Assembly (NCBI GenBank): GCA_024760905.1
Contig: CM045734.1
Location: 40,594,564 to 40,658,563, forward strand
DNA length: 64,000 nt
Origin: Plotosus lineatus
Taxonomy: Eukaryota > Chordata > Actinopteri > Siluriformes > Plotosidae
Direction of reading: 5' to 3'
The translations under genes were made by a program, and so were the position numbers. This document shows positions 1-12,322 of the stretch, piece by piece. Below the pieces are notes generated by a model that saw only the letters and a program-made list of their open reading frames with translations, did not search any database and was not told the origin of the DNA. Position 1 is the first letter of the stretch. Every line of letters begins with the position of its first letter.

Positions 1-360
1 AAGGAGTTATTTTGTGTTTTTGTTTTTTTGTTTTTTGGGGGGGTGGGGGGGTGGATGGGGGGGTATAAAAATTTCATAAATCAGTTTCTTAAGATGCTAG
101 TGCGAACATGGGCAGTTTAGCTCAACAGGCTCACCAGCACCATTTTTCTACAACCAATCAAAATTTGTTGACAAAGACACAAATTAAATAAGCACATGAT
201 TGTATTTAATTCCTATACTATATATAAAACACATTTTCCTATATGGCCTACAGTATAATAACCTTGTAGCTATCAATATTTAAGCACCAGTTAAAGCATA
301 AATAAGGTTGTCTGAGGAATGTATTTACAAGGTTATGAAAGAAATTATGAAAATGTTAGT
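1..360. other. intergenic, no feature recognised
   Basis: AT-rich sequence that starts with a poly-T/poly-G run. I see no gene or classifiable repeat in it. Confidence 0.5.
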
Positions 361-492
361 CTTCTTTCCTTTCGGCTTTTTCCCTTTCTCAGGAGTCACC
401 ACAGCGAATCGTCCGATTCGCATGTTTGATTTGGCATAGGTTTTTACATCGGATGCCCTTCCTGTCACAACCCTTTTAGCAAGGGACAGAAA
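361..492 (-). repeat. SINE-1 3' fragment with RTE-like tail
   Basis: Reverse complement of the last 130 bases of the tRNA-derived SINE called SINE-1 here. It shows the RTE-like terminal block (GCTGTGGCGAC then AAAGCCGAAAGGAAAG) and the preceding CTTGCTAAAAGGGTTGTGACAGG-type block. The tRNA-like head is absent (5' truncated). Confidence 0.8.
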
Positions 493-2023
493 TTATGAAA
501 ACGTTAGTAACGTACCAAAAAAAAAAAGAAAAAGATAACCCTGGTGAGTTTCGTGAACTTATTTTTTCTTTTTATTCGTCATAAATTTTTTGGATATTTA
601 ACTCAACTTTATAAGTTTTTTCAGAATTTAACTTCCAGTAATCCATTGGCTTGATGACTTTAACTTAACTTTAACTTGTGTTTGTAAGTAATTAAAGTTT
701 ACCTTTGAGTTAAATTAACCTGTGTCTTTCATGCAACAGACAAACCATGGTTTAAGTTTAACCAACTTAAAAATTCTTACAGTGTAACAACCCATGCAAG
801 ACAGACAAATTAAGTAGTCACCCAGGGGACTAAAGCCTTCAGCCCTGTCACATGCATCGCCCAATAGGTTTACAAGAAAAACATCAAGCAAATCCCTTCG
901 ATAATTGTGCAATAAAAATGCCATAGTCAAATGAAAAAATGCTTTTTGGGACATCTGATGCACTCATCATATGGTCTTCTTACAGTAGGCTTATGTGTGG
1001 CTTGTGCTAAGCCTAGGGTTGTCCTTATCCATTTGATTTGGATGGTTTTCCTGGGTCCATGCCACAGAAAACCCAATCAGGCTGCTCCGACTCATTTACT
1101 GTTGATTGGCTGTTATGTATCACACACTTGCATGACAGCTGGTAGCAGTAAAAAAAAAGAAAAAAATTATTACTAAGGAAGCTGAAAAGCAAAAGAGAGG
1201 CTCATACACCACTGCTCAGATACACACTGAATAAAAAAACCCAGACTATCTAACTCAAGTCAGCAGATAATCCTTCATAGAACAAAACACAAAATATGAA
1301 TTAAAACAAGGAAAATAAACTAGTTAAACCGATAATTAAATGAATAAGACAGATGATACAAAGGCATACAGGGATCTAAGTGTCTTAGTGAAAGGTAATG
1401 AAAAGAAATCCCAGTGATAAGCTTTTCTGCTTTCATTCCAAATCATGGTCAGAAAATGCAAGGGAAATTTGTTTATTTATTTCCTCCAAGGTTGAAATTG
1501 ATGCTAACTCTGGGGTTAAACACCCCCTGAGTCAGCAGTGGAGCTCAAACCACAGCGAATTCTTGATACAAAAGATATACAGGATTTACTACAACCTGCA
1601 AATTCACTGCACATTCACTACTGCGAAAATGTTCTCTCTCTCGACTCCAGAAACAATGCTCGAGCAATGCTCTCTCTCTCACTTCACTGGACACTCACCA
1701 TGCATGTGCACAATGGCAAACTGTTCCACGATTAAACAAGTCGCACTACGCCAGCCTTAGACACCTATAAATAGAGATATCTATCAAGAGCTCGACTTTT
1801 AGGCAGTGCCTAACGCTATATCACTAGATTTTTATGAAAGTGTTAGACTGAACCGTAAGGGAGAAGTACAACAACCAAGTCACACAATTTTTTCTAACTT
1901 ACTCAGTTAATCCACATTAGCTCAATTTACAACTACACTTTCAAAAATGAGGGATGCTGTGTAAAATGTGAATAAAAACAAAATTCAGTGATATAAATTC
2001 TATATATTATATTCACCACAGAC
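493..2023. other. intergenic, no feature recognised
   Basis: Unique-looking AT-rich sequence. Open frames here (for example 1398-1760 plus) have no splice context, family resemblance or coding bias that I can support. Confidence 0.5.
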
Positions 2024-2516
2024 CAGTGGTCCCCAACCTTTTATCACCGCGGACCGGTCAACGCTTGACAATTTTACCGCGGCCCGGGGGAGGAGGGGGT
2101 AGCTTGTTTATATTGTAAATATAATACTCAGCCCTTGCCCAGAGTCGGCTGAGATGTGCGTTACACTTTTAATCGAGCTTGAACTCTTAAAAAAAACCCC
2201 AAAAAAACAACAGGTGAAGGTGCACCAGCTGGGAGAATGAAGGCTCAGGCTCAGTCTCACCCGAAATCCCCGCTATTGTTTGAAACTTGTCCAACTCGCG
2301 TCTGTTCATGTATTGTCCCCTTGTGGGTTACATTTTAGCGCTCAAATGACCAACATGTAACCGAGAGAATCCGGTCATTTTCAAAATAAAAGTTTTTTCA
2401 AAAATAAAAGATTGTTCAGACTCAGATAATAAATAAAACAGAAATAAATAATTATTTCTTGTGCGGCCCGGTACCAATTGATCCATGGACCGGTACCGGG
2501 GGTTGGGGACCAAGTG
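2024..2516. mobile_element. hAT-like non-autonomous DNA transposon (MITE)
   Basis: Terminal inverted repeats are visible: the left end starts CAGTGGTCCCCAACC and the right end, read in reverse, starts CACTTGGTCCCCAACC. Both continue into GGACCGGT-type sequence. The flanking 8-mers (ccacagac and acacaaac) agree at 6 of 8 positions, as expected for an old hAT target duplication. There is no transposase frame inside. Confidence 0.75.
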
Positions 2517-2547
2517 ACACAAACGATGAAATTGAGACATTTTACTA

Positions 2548-2624
<77 letters not shown>

Positions 2625-2625
2625 G
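2548..2625. repeat. (TTA)n/(AAT)n microsatellite
   Basis: An ATT trinucleotide run passes directly into an AAT run, so the two halves are inverted copies of each other. The isoleucine/leucine-rich open frame across it is an artefact. Confidence 0.95.
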
Positions 2626-3167
2626 CTCATTTTGAATTTCATTGCAGTAACAGATCTCCAAAAACGTTATGACTGGGGGAAAAATAGCTGTAAAAGTAAG
2701 AGGTACTAGAAAGAAATGGGTACTTAAAATACTTTAATTTATATTAAAAGTAATTTGTTAGTTGGCAACAGGTTAGGAACATGATTGGGGGAGGGGGCAT
2801 CTAGGCAGAGGGCCACCAATATGGAAAAATTGCACTTACAAATTGTGAAACAATTTCAGAATCATGTTTCTCAATGTAAAATTATCAGGAGTATGAATAT
2901 CTCATCATCTACAATAACATCATCTGAAACTTCAGAGACTCTAAAGAAATCTCTGTTCACATGGGAGAAGGCAAAAAAGCATTGGATGCACATTATCTTT
3001 GGGCCCTGAAGCAGCAGCGCACTAAAACAGGCATGATTCTGAAAATCACGCCCATGTGCTCTGACCTGATGCTGATTAACAAAACTAGCTGAATGATGTT
3101 CCTCTGGCTGTTGTTTTTGGCAGTACTCACTGTTTCCGCCTTTTGTTGCCCACTCCAAGGGTACACT
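2626..3167. other. intergenic, no feature recognised
   Basis: No gene is recognised. Short frames on both strands overlap here without splice signals or family similarity. Confidence 0.45.
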
Positions 3168-5800
3168 TCTTCTTCGTCTTTTACTTTCGGCTGCTCCCTT
3201 CAGGGGTCGCCACAGCAAATCATCCGCCTCCATCTCACCCTGTCCTCTGCATCTTCTTTTCTGACTCCAACGACCTTCATGTCTTCCTTCACCACATCCA
3301 TAAATCTCTTCTTTGGTCTTCCTCTAGGCCTTCTGCCTGGTAGTTCCAACCTCAGCATCCTACTACCAATATACTCACTATCCCTCCTCTGTACATGTCC
3401 AAACCATCTCAATCTAGCCCCTCTGACTTCGTCTCCAAAACATCTTACATGGGCTGTCCCTCTGATATACTCATTTCTGATCCTATCCATCCTTGTTACT
3501 CCCAGAGAGAACCTCAACATTTTCATCTCTGCTACCTCCAGCTCTGCCTCCTGCCTTTTCCTCAGCGCCACTGTTTCTAAGCCATACAACATCGCTGGCC
3601 TCACCACCGTCTTGTACACTTTTCCCTTCATTTTTGCTGGCACTCTCCTATCGCACATCACACCGGACACTTTTCTCCAACCATTCCAGCCTGCCTGCAC
3701 ACGGTTCTTCACCTCTTTTCCACACTCTCCATTGCTCTGGATTGTTGAGTCTAAGTACTTAAAATCCTCCACCTTCGTTATCTCTGTTCCCTGTAACATC
3801 ACCGTTCCTCCTGGGTCCTTCTCATTCACACACATGTATTCTGATTTTCTGAGGCTAACCTTAATTCCTCTCCTTTTCAGGGCATACCTCCACCTCTCTA
3901 GATTTTCCTGCACTTGTTCTCTGCTCTCACTACAGATCACAATGTCATCTGCAAACATCATAGTCCATGGAGATTCTTGTCTCACCTTGTCTGTCAGCCT
4001 GTCCATCACCATAGCAAACAAGAAGGGGCTCAGAGCTGACCCTTGATGCAGTCCCACCTCCACCTTGAATTCGTCGGTCACACCGACAGCACACCTCACC
4101 ACTCACTCTCTAGAACCTTGTTGAATGCTCTTGTCAGAAAATCTACTACTACCTCTCCTAGACACTTCCATACCTCCACAGGTATATCATCAGGACCAAC
4201 TGCCTTTCCATTCTTCATCCTCTTCAATGCCCTTCTCACTTAACCCTTACTGATCTTTGCTACATCCTACTCCTCAATGGTCAACTCTTCTACTCTTTTT
4301 TCTCTCTCATTTTCCTCATTCATCAGCACTTCAAAGTACTCTTTCCATCTTCCCAGCACACTTCTGTCATCAGTCAATACATTTCCCTCTCTGTCCTTTA
4401 TCAATCTAACTTGCTGCACGTCCTTCCCATCTCTATTTTCCTGCTGTGCCAACCTGTATAGATCATTTTCTCCCTCTTTACTGTCCAACCTATCATACAA
4501 GTCATCATACGCCCTCTGTTTGGCCTGAGCCCCTGCCACCTTCGCCTTACGCTGTGTCTCCCTGTACTCCTGTTTACTCTCTTCGGTCCTCTCAATGTCC
4601 CACTTTTTCTTAGCTAACCTCTTCCTTTGTACACACTCCTGCACTTCCTCATTCCACCACCAAGTCTCCTTATCTACTTTCCTTCCAGAGGACACACCAA
4701 GTACTCTCCTACCTGTGTCCCTGATCACATTTAGTGTGGTTGTCCAGTCATTTGGAAGCACTTGCTGGCCACCCAAAGCCTGTTTCAACTCCTCTTTGAA
4801 GACAACACGACACTCTTCCTTTTTCAACTTCCACCACTTTGTCTTCTGCTCTGCCTTTGCCTTCTTCACCTTCCTCACCATCAGCGTCATCCTGCATACC
4901 ACCATCCTATACTGTTTGGCTACACTCTCACCCACTACTACTTTGCAGTCACTGACTTCCTTCAAATTACATCGCCTACACAAGATGTAGTCTACCTGTG
5001 TGCTCCTACCTCCACTTTTATAAGTCACCCTATGCTCCTGTTTCTTCTGGAAGAAAGTATTCACCACTGCCATTTCCATCCTTTTTGCAAAATCTATCAA
5101 CATCTGTCCTTCTGCGTTCCTGTCCTGGATACCAAACCTGCCCATCACTTCCTCGTCCCCTCTGTTGCCTGTACCAACATGTCCATTGAAGTCTGCACCA
5201 ATGACCACTCTTTCACCTCTGGGGGTACTCTGCATCACTTCATCTAAGTCACTCCAGAATCTCTCCTTCTCTGCTAGTTCACATCCTGCCTGTGGGGCAT
5301 AAGCACTAACAACGTTGACCATCACACCTTCAATTTCTAACTTAAGACTCATCACTCTGTCTGACACTCTTTTCACTTCTAGAACATTCCTGACAAACTC
5401 CTCCTTCAAGATGACTCCGACTCCATTTCTCTTCCCATCCACACCATGATAAAACAGCTTAAACCCTGCTCCTAAGCTTTTAGCTTTGCTACCTTTCCAC
5501 CTGGTCTCCTGAACACATAGTATGTCCACCTTCCTCATCTGCATCATGTCAGCCAGCTCTCTACCTTTTTTTTGCATAGTTCCAACATTCAAAGTCCCTA
5601 CTCTCAGTCCTAGAATCATGCCTTTCCGCTTCTCTCTCTGCCTACGGACACGCCTCCCGCCTCTCCTTCTTCGAAGTCTTCGACCAACAGTAGTCCAATT
5701 TCCATCAGCATCCTGTTGATTGACAGCACTGATGGCGGTCGTTGTTAACCCGGGCCTCGACCGATCCGGTATGGGGGTAATACTTCTGATTTGCATCATA
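3168..5800 (-). mobile_element. RTE-type non-LTR retrotransposon (LINE), internally deleted and frame-broken
   Basis: Read on the minus strand this is an endonuclease/reverse-transcriptase LINE. The first frame (5850-4267; element start probably near 5800) has a basic N-terminus and then an apurinic-type endonuclease with the motifs VQETRWKGS, SAYAPQ, GADFNGHVG and TQVDYILCRR. A stop codon ends it just before the RT fingers (KNGKAVGPDDIP, about 4200). A later frame (4102-3200) carries RT motif C (FADDIVICS), thumb and a C-terminal RRxRGRPKKR region. About 100 residues between FNKVLESEW and VRCAVG are missing compared with related elements, including the RT motif carrying the first catalytic aspartate. 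The 3' end has the block GGCGACCCCTGAAGGG followed by A/G-rich sequence. EN plus RT with no RNase H fits the RTE clade; the exact family is inferred. The copy cannot be autonomous. Confidence 0.9.
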
Positions 5801-6215
5801 AAAGTAGCATCATAAAAGGGTACACAATTAAAGAAATACAACATAGACAATTAGCACAGGGAAAAAGCAACTTCTCACCTGCACAACTAATGATTGGGCT
5901 ACACTAAGTTCTGCATCAGTTTTGCCAGAGATTAAAGTCAGTAAAAACATGGTATGGTATTCGGAATTGTTTAGATTTTATAAGGTAAACATTATTATTA
6001 TTTTTGCTTAAATTTGTAGTATGTTTCAAATAAAAAGAAATAAAAGGAGTTACAATCAGGTTAATTGATCTATTACATTGTCCATACAATAATTTAATAA
6101 AAGGCATGTGCACTGTGATCTGTGCAATAATACTAATGGTCTGAAACATTTATCCAGTAAATCGTTAGTCTTCAGTGTTTCTGAGTTAGCTACCTTATAT
6201 ATATAGTGACAACAG
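5801..6215. other. intergenic, no feature recognised
   Basis: AT-rich flank of the LINE. No gene or repeat is recognised. Confidence 0.4.
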
Positions 6216-6291
6216 GACACTGACAGTGACAACCTTGTGGAGAGTGGGACTCAAACCCCCAACCTTAGGATCAGTGATCCAGCGCCCTATA

Positions 6292-6293
<2 letters not shown>
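6216..6293 (-). repeat. SINE-1 head fragment
   Basis: Reverse complement of the tRNA-like head: box-B-like GGTTTGAGTCCCAC and the A-box side TATAGGGCGCTGGATCAC. It ends at a (CA)n run, so the rest of the element is missing. Confidence 0.75.
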
Positions 6294-6325
<32 letters not shown>

Positions 6326-6366
6326 GTGTGTGTGCGTGTATATATATATGTATATATATACACACA
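6292..6366. repeat. (CA)n, (TG)n and TA-rich microsatellite cluster
   Basis: A CA run followed by TG and then a TA-rich run, which together can form a short inverted repeat. Confidence 0.9.
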
Positions 6367-6396
6367 GTGTATTCATTCTGCAAGAAAAACCTTTAC

Positions 6397-6632
6397 TTCT
6401 GCATTTAATCCATCCAAAATGAGCACACATGCCCTCAGTGCAGTGGGGCGCCTAGAGCGCGGTTGAGGGTTAGGTGTCTTGCTCAAGAGCACTTCAGCTC
6501 TGAAAGTGGAGGAAGAGAAGGTGCAGCTCACTCCTCCACACATTTTTTTCCTGCTGATTTGGGAATTGAACCAGCAACCTTTCAGTTCCAAAACCACTTC
6601 ATTATCCATGAGGCCACAGCTGCCCCCATTTT
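6397..6632 (-). repeat. SINE-4 (tRNA-like head, minus strand)
   Basis: In reverse orientation it begins GGGGCAGCTGTGGCCTCATGG and has a box-B-like GGTTCAATTCCC. The same block (heads, CTGCTGGTT, GGTGCAGCTCACTC and CTCAAGAGCACTTC in plus reading) recurs at 13400-13654, which defines a family. Confidence 0.7.
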
Positions 6633-7004
6633 CATCATTTTCATCCAAAACTAACTGAGAATTATGTGTGATATGCTTACCTTTAAAATTTGTCTAAATT
6701 TGTATGTATCAGATTTCTTGTAAATGCAGCTAGCTTGTAATATTAGTTATTATATATTTTGCCCGGCATATAATCTGCTCTTGTGAGCATGTCACTGCCA
6801 GGTGAATATAAAAAAAATAGCAATATGAATAAATTTAAAAATGCCAAATAAACACCAAAAAGCATTCCACTGCAGTGTTAAAATTGTCTAAATTGTCTCA
6901 ATTCCCAATTTCAATTATCGTGTTATCAGAGTCAGTATGTACCAGATGCTTTTCTAAATATTTGCTTGTGTTTAAAAAGCCAAAAGTTATTAATTAATTT
7001 ATTT
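6633..7004. other. intergenic, no feature recognised
   Basis: AT-rich sequence with no recognised gene or repeat. Confidence 0.4.
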
Positions 7005-7349
7005 TTTGAACTGCTTAATCCTAATTAGGGCTGTAGAGAGGCTGGCACCCATCTCAGCTGGCTCTGGGCTGTGTGTGGACAGTACACCCTGAACAGCTCA
7101 CCAGGCCATCACAGGGCAGAAACACCCTGATGGTAATGCAGCCTACTCTTGACAAAACTGAGCAATGGTTCTTTTACATGAATCTCTCACCATAGACAGT
7201 GAAAGACATGGCCGACCTTTGATAACCCAGTTAGCTGCACTGGTGGGGGTGGAGGTGACCAGCAGTGACAACTCATTGAAAGTGGGACTTGAACCCCTAA
7301 ACTTGGGATTAGTAATCCAGCACATTACCACCTGTCGACCACTGTCCCT
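7005..7349 (-). repeat. SINE-1 with L2-like tail, near full length
   Basis: The reverse complement shows the tRNA-like head at 7349, the central block with TCTCTCACTGTCTATGG and TGTAAAAGAACCATTGCT, and the 3' tail GGATTAAGCAGTTC next to 7005. Confidence 0.85.
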
Positions 7350-7825
7350 AAAAAGCCAAAATATATTCATTAGTTCTACATTAATGTTGATGCAAGACAG
7401 CTAACAGATTACTGGCCTGAGATATAATCGAAACTGTAACCTCCGCCCCCAGTTCCACCATTTTCAAAATGTTGCTGAATCCCTGGGTGTGTAACTAACT
7501 CACTGTATCAGTGAACAACCCACAAACCACAGTTCTGCAGACAGGAGGGGTTCTGCAGCTGAAACCCTTTCTGGGAAAACGTCTTGCATTTCCCATGTCT
7601 GTTTTTCATATCACATCCTCAATTAGATGATTGCATAACAGCTGTCTTGGGGCAAAGGGTGGAAAAAAATAAATAAATGAGAGTATAGGGAAGAAGACAA
7701 GAGAAAGAGGGAAAAAAAATTGGAAATGATAAAGAAACACTGAGGTTAGAAAGGAGAGATGGTAAGATCAAAGTGATCGAGGGGAATAAATGAATAAGGT
7801 GGAGTGTGATATGAGAAATGAGAAA

Positions 7826-7870
<45 letters not shown>

Positions 7871-8860
7871 GGGGCACAGGGCCCCAGCCGGGGGGAAGGA
7901 GGCGGATTCCCATGCCCCAGAGGTCTCTGGAGAGCAGCAGTGACAGATGTGACATCTGGGTTGTCAAACTAGTAGTCTGTGAAGCCGTAAGGGAAAATAC
8001 GCTAATTCATTACTTACTATTAGCAGTACCACATTTATACACTCACAAATCACAACTTTATTGACCACCACGACTTGGTCCTTAAAATAAATCTTTCAGA
8101 AGTCTATGCATTATATAGAATTTTAAGCTTTAAAAATATAAAAACATGCCGTTTTATCTCAGTAAATATAGTTTATTTAGAGTGAAATTAAAAGCTTAGG
8201 TTATAAGTATCCATTGTTTCCATTTGATAACAAACCAATGCTTGTGTGGGAAAAACCTAAACTCTTATATATCCCCATGGGATCATATGATAATTTTTGT
8301 CCTAACCAACGGAATTTCCAGATGTTTTTGTTTTCCAGTTGTTGTTTTAGAAAGAGAATGGATCCAAATATAAAATCAACAGATGGAAACTTTGCGTACA
8401 TAAAACATGAAAACATATACCGCAGGCAAATGAAGAGAGATTACAGGTTAAAAAGAAAAAAACAAAGAGTGTGTGATAATCAAAGAGATAAAGAATGAAA
8501 GATAAGATGAGAGTGACTTTTCCGAGAAGCTGTCAGAGTTCTGCGGATGTGAGCAAGAGGTCTTTATCTCCTAATACGCTGCATTACAGCGTCCTTGGAA
8601 AAAGTCGTGTCTCTGTGAGGGTAGATGAGAAAGATCTGTATGGGATTCTGCTTTAAAAGGATTAAGGCCTGAGCAGTCACACATCTACAGCACCCATTGT
8701 TCTTTTGAAGCCCTGCGACTGGCTGTCAATGGTCATAGGATGCGGTCAGACCCCTGTGCAAGAAAAGCCCAGACCCAAAGAGTTCTAATGACCGCCCAAG
8801 GAACTAGCCAGTTGTTGGGTTTAGCCTCAGCTGAGACTAAAGTTTATTTAATCATTCATT
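7350..8860. other. intergenic, (GA)n microsatellite, otherwise unrecognised
   Basis: Contains a (GA)n run at about 7832-7866. The open frames across it (RERERERE and SLSLSLSL) are microsatellite translations. Nothing else is recognised. Confidence 0.5.
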
Positions 8861-9141
8861 CATTTATTTTCAGAACCACTTAATCCTACTAGGATTGGGC
8901 AAAGGCGGGATAGACCCTGATCTGCCTGCCAATCCATCACAGGTTCAACACACACACAACCATTCACAATTTAATACTCAGACATAGGGGAAATTTCAAA
9001 CAGCTAGATTGCATAATGTGCATGTCAGGTACTATGGAAGTAAACTGGAGTACATGGAAAAAACCCATGTAAGTATGGGAAGAACATGCCAACTCCACAC
9101 AGAACACCCTTGCCGAGCCTGGGACTTCTCACTGTGAGAAA
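8861..9141 (-). repeat. SINE-3 (mermaid/DANA-type tRNA SINE), diverged
   Basis: Reverse complement shows the body of the common teleost tRNA SINE: the GGAGTTGGCATGTTCT and ACTCCAGTTT blocks and a 3' tail AGGATTAAGTGGTTCTG at 8870-8890. The B-box end is decayed. Confidence 0.65.
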
Positions 9142-9425
9142 TAAAGACTGTAAAGAGTGAGGAATCAAGAAAGATGGGTTACATTAAAAACCATGGCTAG
9201 ACAAATGACTACTCTTGATGTCTGGGACAAGCAGATTTTGTGTGAGGGTGTAGTTACCCAGAAAATGATTTTTATTTAATATGTCCTGCCGGTTTAAACC
9301 TCATACGTATTCCATGATAATGGTGTACTTCAAAAAGTTCTCAGCATTCCCCAAAAAATGTAACAGGAGATATTCTGATATTATTTTTCAACAGTTTTCA
9401 ATACACTATTTCATTCCCCTTACAG

Positions 9426-9529
9426 AAGAAGATCACATTTTGAACCTGCAGTGAAGATTCTTCTCAACAACATCGATGATTTCATCACCACTCTGAAAAT
9501 GGATACCACACAAGAAGAATTTAAAATTG
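9426..9529 (+). other. orphan candidate coding exon
   Basis: A good acceptor (pyrimidine tract ending TTACAG, AG at 9424-9425) and a donor (ATTG|GTAAAT, GT at 9530-9531) flank 104 bases. One frame is open for 34 codons: one base, then RRSHFEPAVKILL...DTTQEEFKI, then one base. The composition looks like a soluble protein, but I do not recognise the family and no partner exon was found in the window. It may be an exon of a gene extending off the left edge, a pseudo-exon, or chance. Confidence 0.25.
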
Positions 9530-10140
9530 GTAAATTTTAAAAATTGTCAGATAGCGGTCAGACAGTGCAGGTTGGGTAAGTCAGGTCCATGGTGCTACAT
9601 TATAAAGCCACATTCGGCCGCTTCCGCCACTCCCACCTTTGTTGTGTGGACAGTGCATTGTCCTCATGCAACCGTACACCAGATTGAAGCTTTCTTCTAC
9701 TTCTCTCTTTGATTGCTTCAAACTTTTGAGTTTTTATGGTCAGAGATTTATAAAAAGTTTTATAGCATAGAGTTATGCACCAGAATAGGAGTTTTGTCAT
9801 TTGTTTCCAGGTGAGGCCTAGAACACTTTAAAGTACACTTATTACTATAACTATATATACATAGGGCACTGTGCAATCTATCTGTGATAGAACTTATTAA
9901 ATAATTTATGCTATAAGATAACAGGCAATCCTCTCTGAGTCTGAAAAATACTGGTATGTGCACAGCTCACTGGCCAGTGAACCTGCATAATAACTGACCT
10001 GTGTCTGTTTTATTGCACTTCACTAGCTAACCTACCTGCCCATGCATTGTGCTATGTAATATTTTAGCCTAGTTAATTAGGATTCCTGGCAAGTAAAATA
10101 AGTGACTTGACTGAAGCATTTACATGCACAGAAAGCCAAG
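9530..10140. other. intergenic, no feature recognised
   Basis: No gene or classifiable repeat is seen. Confidence 0.4.
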
Positions 10141-10196
10141 TACAGAAGCTCCCCAATTTACATTCATTCATTTTACGTATTTTTCAATATTACGTT

Positions 10197-10204
10197 AAAA
10201 AAAA

Positions 10205-10262
<58 letters not shown>
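10197..10262. repeat. poly-A then (TA)n tract inside the pogo-like element
   Basis: About 25 A residues followed by about 20 TA repeats. Confidence 0.95.
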
Positions 10263-10265
<3 letters not shown>

Positions 10266-10483
10266 TGTCAAATTTTGAGTTCAGTGTGCTCTCTGTAGTA
10301 CGAGACGTACCTACGTAGTACGCTGACGTAATGATGCAATGACGTAATGACAAATTACAAACGACGGACTGAACGTGCCCCCCCCTCTTCCCAGTTTACT
10401 GCGTGTTACCCTTGTGTTAAGACGTCGTCTCTGTGTTCTTTGTGTTTACACTGTTTTGCGGACTTTTGTAACCCTAAGGAAAT

Positions 10484-10657
10484 ATGGTTGGTCAGAAGCG
10501 TAAGCCTACTAGTGATAGTGGTAATCAGAAAAAGTGGCAAGCCATCTCATTAAAAACGAAGATGGCTATTATCAAGAAAATTGATGCTGGTGAAAAATAT
10601 GTAAATGTTGCACGTTTCCTTCAAATGGCTCCATCGACCATCGGAACCATTTACTAG
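10484..10657 (+). pseudogene. pogo/Tigger transposase N-terminal DNA-binding domain remnant
   Basis: A 57-codon frame from ATG 10484 to TAG 10655. It begins MVGQKRKP and continues into a helix-turn-helix of the CENP-B/pogo type (LKTKMAIIKKIDAGE, then VARFLQMAPSTIGTIY). After the stop the same frame reads HKDRITENVKG, as expected for the next part of the family domain. The catalytic DDE domain is absent. The parent family binds the transposon ends; this copy is probably inactive. Confidence 0.8.
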
Positions 10658-10992
10658 CATAAAGATCGCATCACAGAGAATGTTAAAGGTTATATTTGAT
10701 ATAATATTTGATATTTGATGAGTGAATTTGATTAAAATTTATCTATTTGAAATTATTTTGCTTGAATTTAATTTATTTGAATTAATGTTGATATTATTTG
10801 ATATTATTTTACAATGTTATGTTTATAATAATTGATTTAGGGGTGTTTTATGAGATACGGTAATGGTATTTATGGATGTATAGTACAGTATGAACGTCAT
10901 ATGTCACTGGAACATGCAGTAACAACGTTTTTTTTCACCTTACATTCGGCCGTCTGGAACTGAACTAAAACGTAAGTTGGGGAGTGTCTGTA

Positions 10993-12320
10993 ATAACAAT
11001 AGGATTTGTCCACCCAGTGAAGGTTTCAAAATTGACCACAGATTGACCATAGAGCTCTATACTGTATTGCTTTATTATTGGGTGGTTGGGAAAGTCAACA
11101 TTAACAACTTGAAGGGTGAATTCATTTTAATGGAGGCTGCATGTTGAGTCGGTGCTTATACAAAAGTTACTGATTGACACTTTGGAAAAGGTAGTTTGTT
11201 GTAATAAATGACCACTGTAGCACAGCATTAAGTGAAAAAAAAAACCCCAGAGAATTTAAAACATGTTTTCATGTAAGCTTCTTTTCCACTGAGTATCTCA
11301 AAAGCAGTTTTGGTTTGGGTTCCTTTCAAGGGCATTCTTTTTCCCCTTGCTCATGTTATTCCCCAGACATTTACATTTCTCAATAATAAACTTTTACACT
11401 ACACAACAGTCGAAGACATAAACAGCTTAAAAGGCTATGCTTTGCAATACATCGATATGATTTTTCAGACCTGATATTTTTGTGAAGTGTTCAGTAGGCT
11501 TTTAAGTGCACTACGTAGGACAAAATATGTCTTTAAAAAAACACTACAAAAGAAAGTTTCATGGTGTATCATTCTCTGCTGCTTAAACAAGATATCAATA
11601 CTATCACAGACAATAGTCTGATATAACAATAGCCGTGGACAGCTTATCCGAGAATATCAGAGACAAAGATGTCTCTAGAATGATCCTGCCCCCCCTTTCA
11701 GATCACCCTTGAGATTGAGTTTCCTTAATCCATCCTACTGGTAGACATAAGGGAAAAGGAAGCTCCCTGGGCAAATGAAAGCTGTTTTGAAATGAAACAT
11801 GGCAGTGTTTATATGATTATATCACTCCTACCGCCTACACTTCTACAGATGGACACATCTCAGAAACACTCCTGTAATGTTTCTGGAGCTCATCTTTATA
11901 CTCAATAATTAACATACGTACTTTCACCTACAAAAAAAATCATTCAGATTTACGATGTCATAATAATGGGACATTAATATAAGAAACTAATTTAGTTGGC
12001 AGACATTTCCAAGAATTACACTTTATGATTAAAGCAGACTTATTAATTAACCAGTTTTCTGTTGAAAGAATGTGCTACAGTCCAATGCTTCTCATAATGA
12101 GCTCATTTATAAGACTCTGTTTATTAAAATGCCTAAGGGATGGTTTCGCAGGGAATAATTCCTGATTAGGGTTACCACAGGTCAACCACAGTCACTCATT
12201 AAGTCAACGAACAGGTAAGAATTAATTCTCAATATCACTAATGGTGTGGTGGGAAATGTATCTTTTGACCAGTGATTTAAAAATGTAGAAATAGACAGCA
12301 TACGTCAATACATTTTAATT
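10993..12320. other. intergenic, no feature recognised
   Basis: Unique-looking sequence. No frame longer than about 60 codons, no splice-supported exon and no repeat family match that I can see. Confidence 0.45.
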
Positions 12321-12322
12321 AC

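Larger units (their letters stand above)
10143..10990 (+). mobile_element. pogo/Tigger-like DNA transposon with transposase N-terminus
   Basis: The ends are inverted repeats: CAGAAGCTCCCCAATTTAC at 10143 and, in reverse, CAGACACTCCCCAACTTACG at 10990. TA dinucleotides flank them at 10141-10142 and 10991-10992, the target duplication of the Tc1/mariner/pogo superfamily. It holds a poly-A/(TA)n tract and one short transposase frame. At 848 bp it is an internally deleted, non-autonomous copy. Confidence 0.88.

Noticed and set aside
3093..4046. 317-codon plus-strand frame, and the other plus-strand frames up to 5719
   Set aside because: Antisense shadow of the RTE LINE reverse transcriptase and endonuclease.
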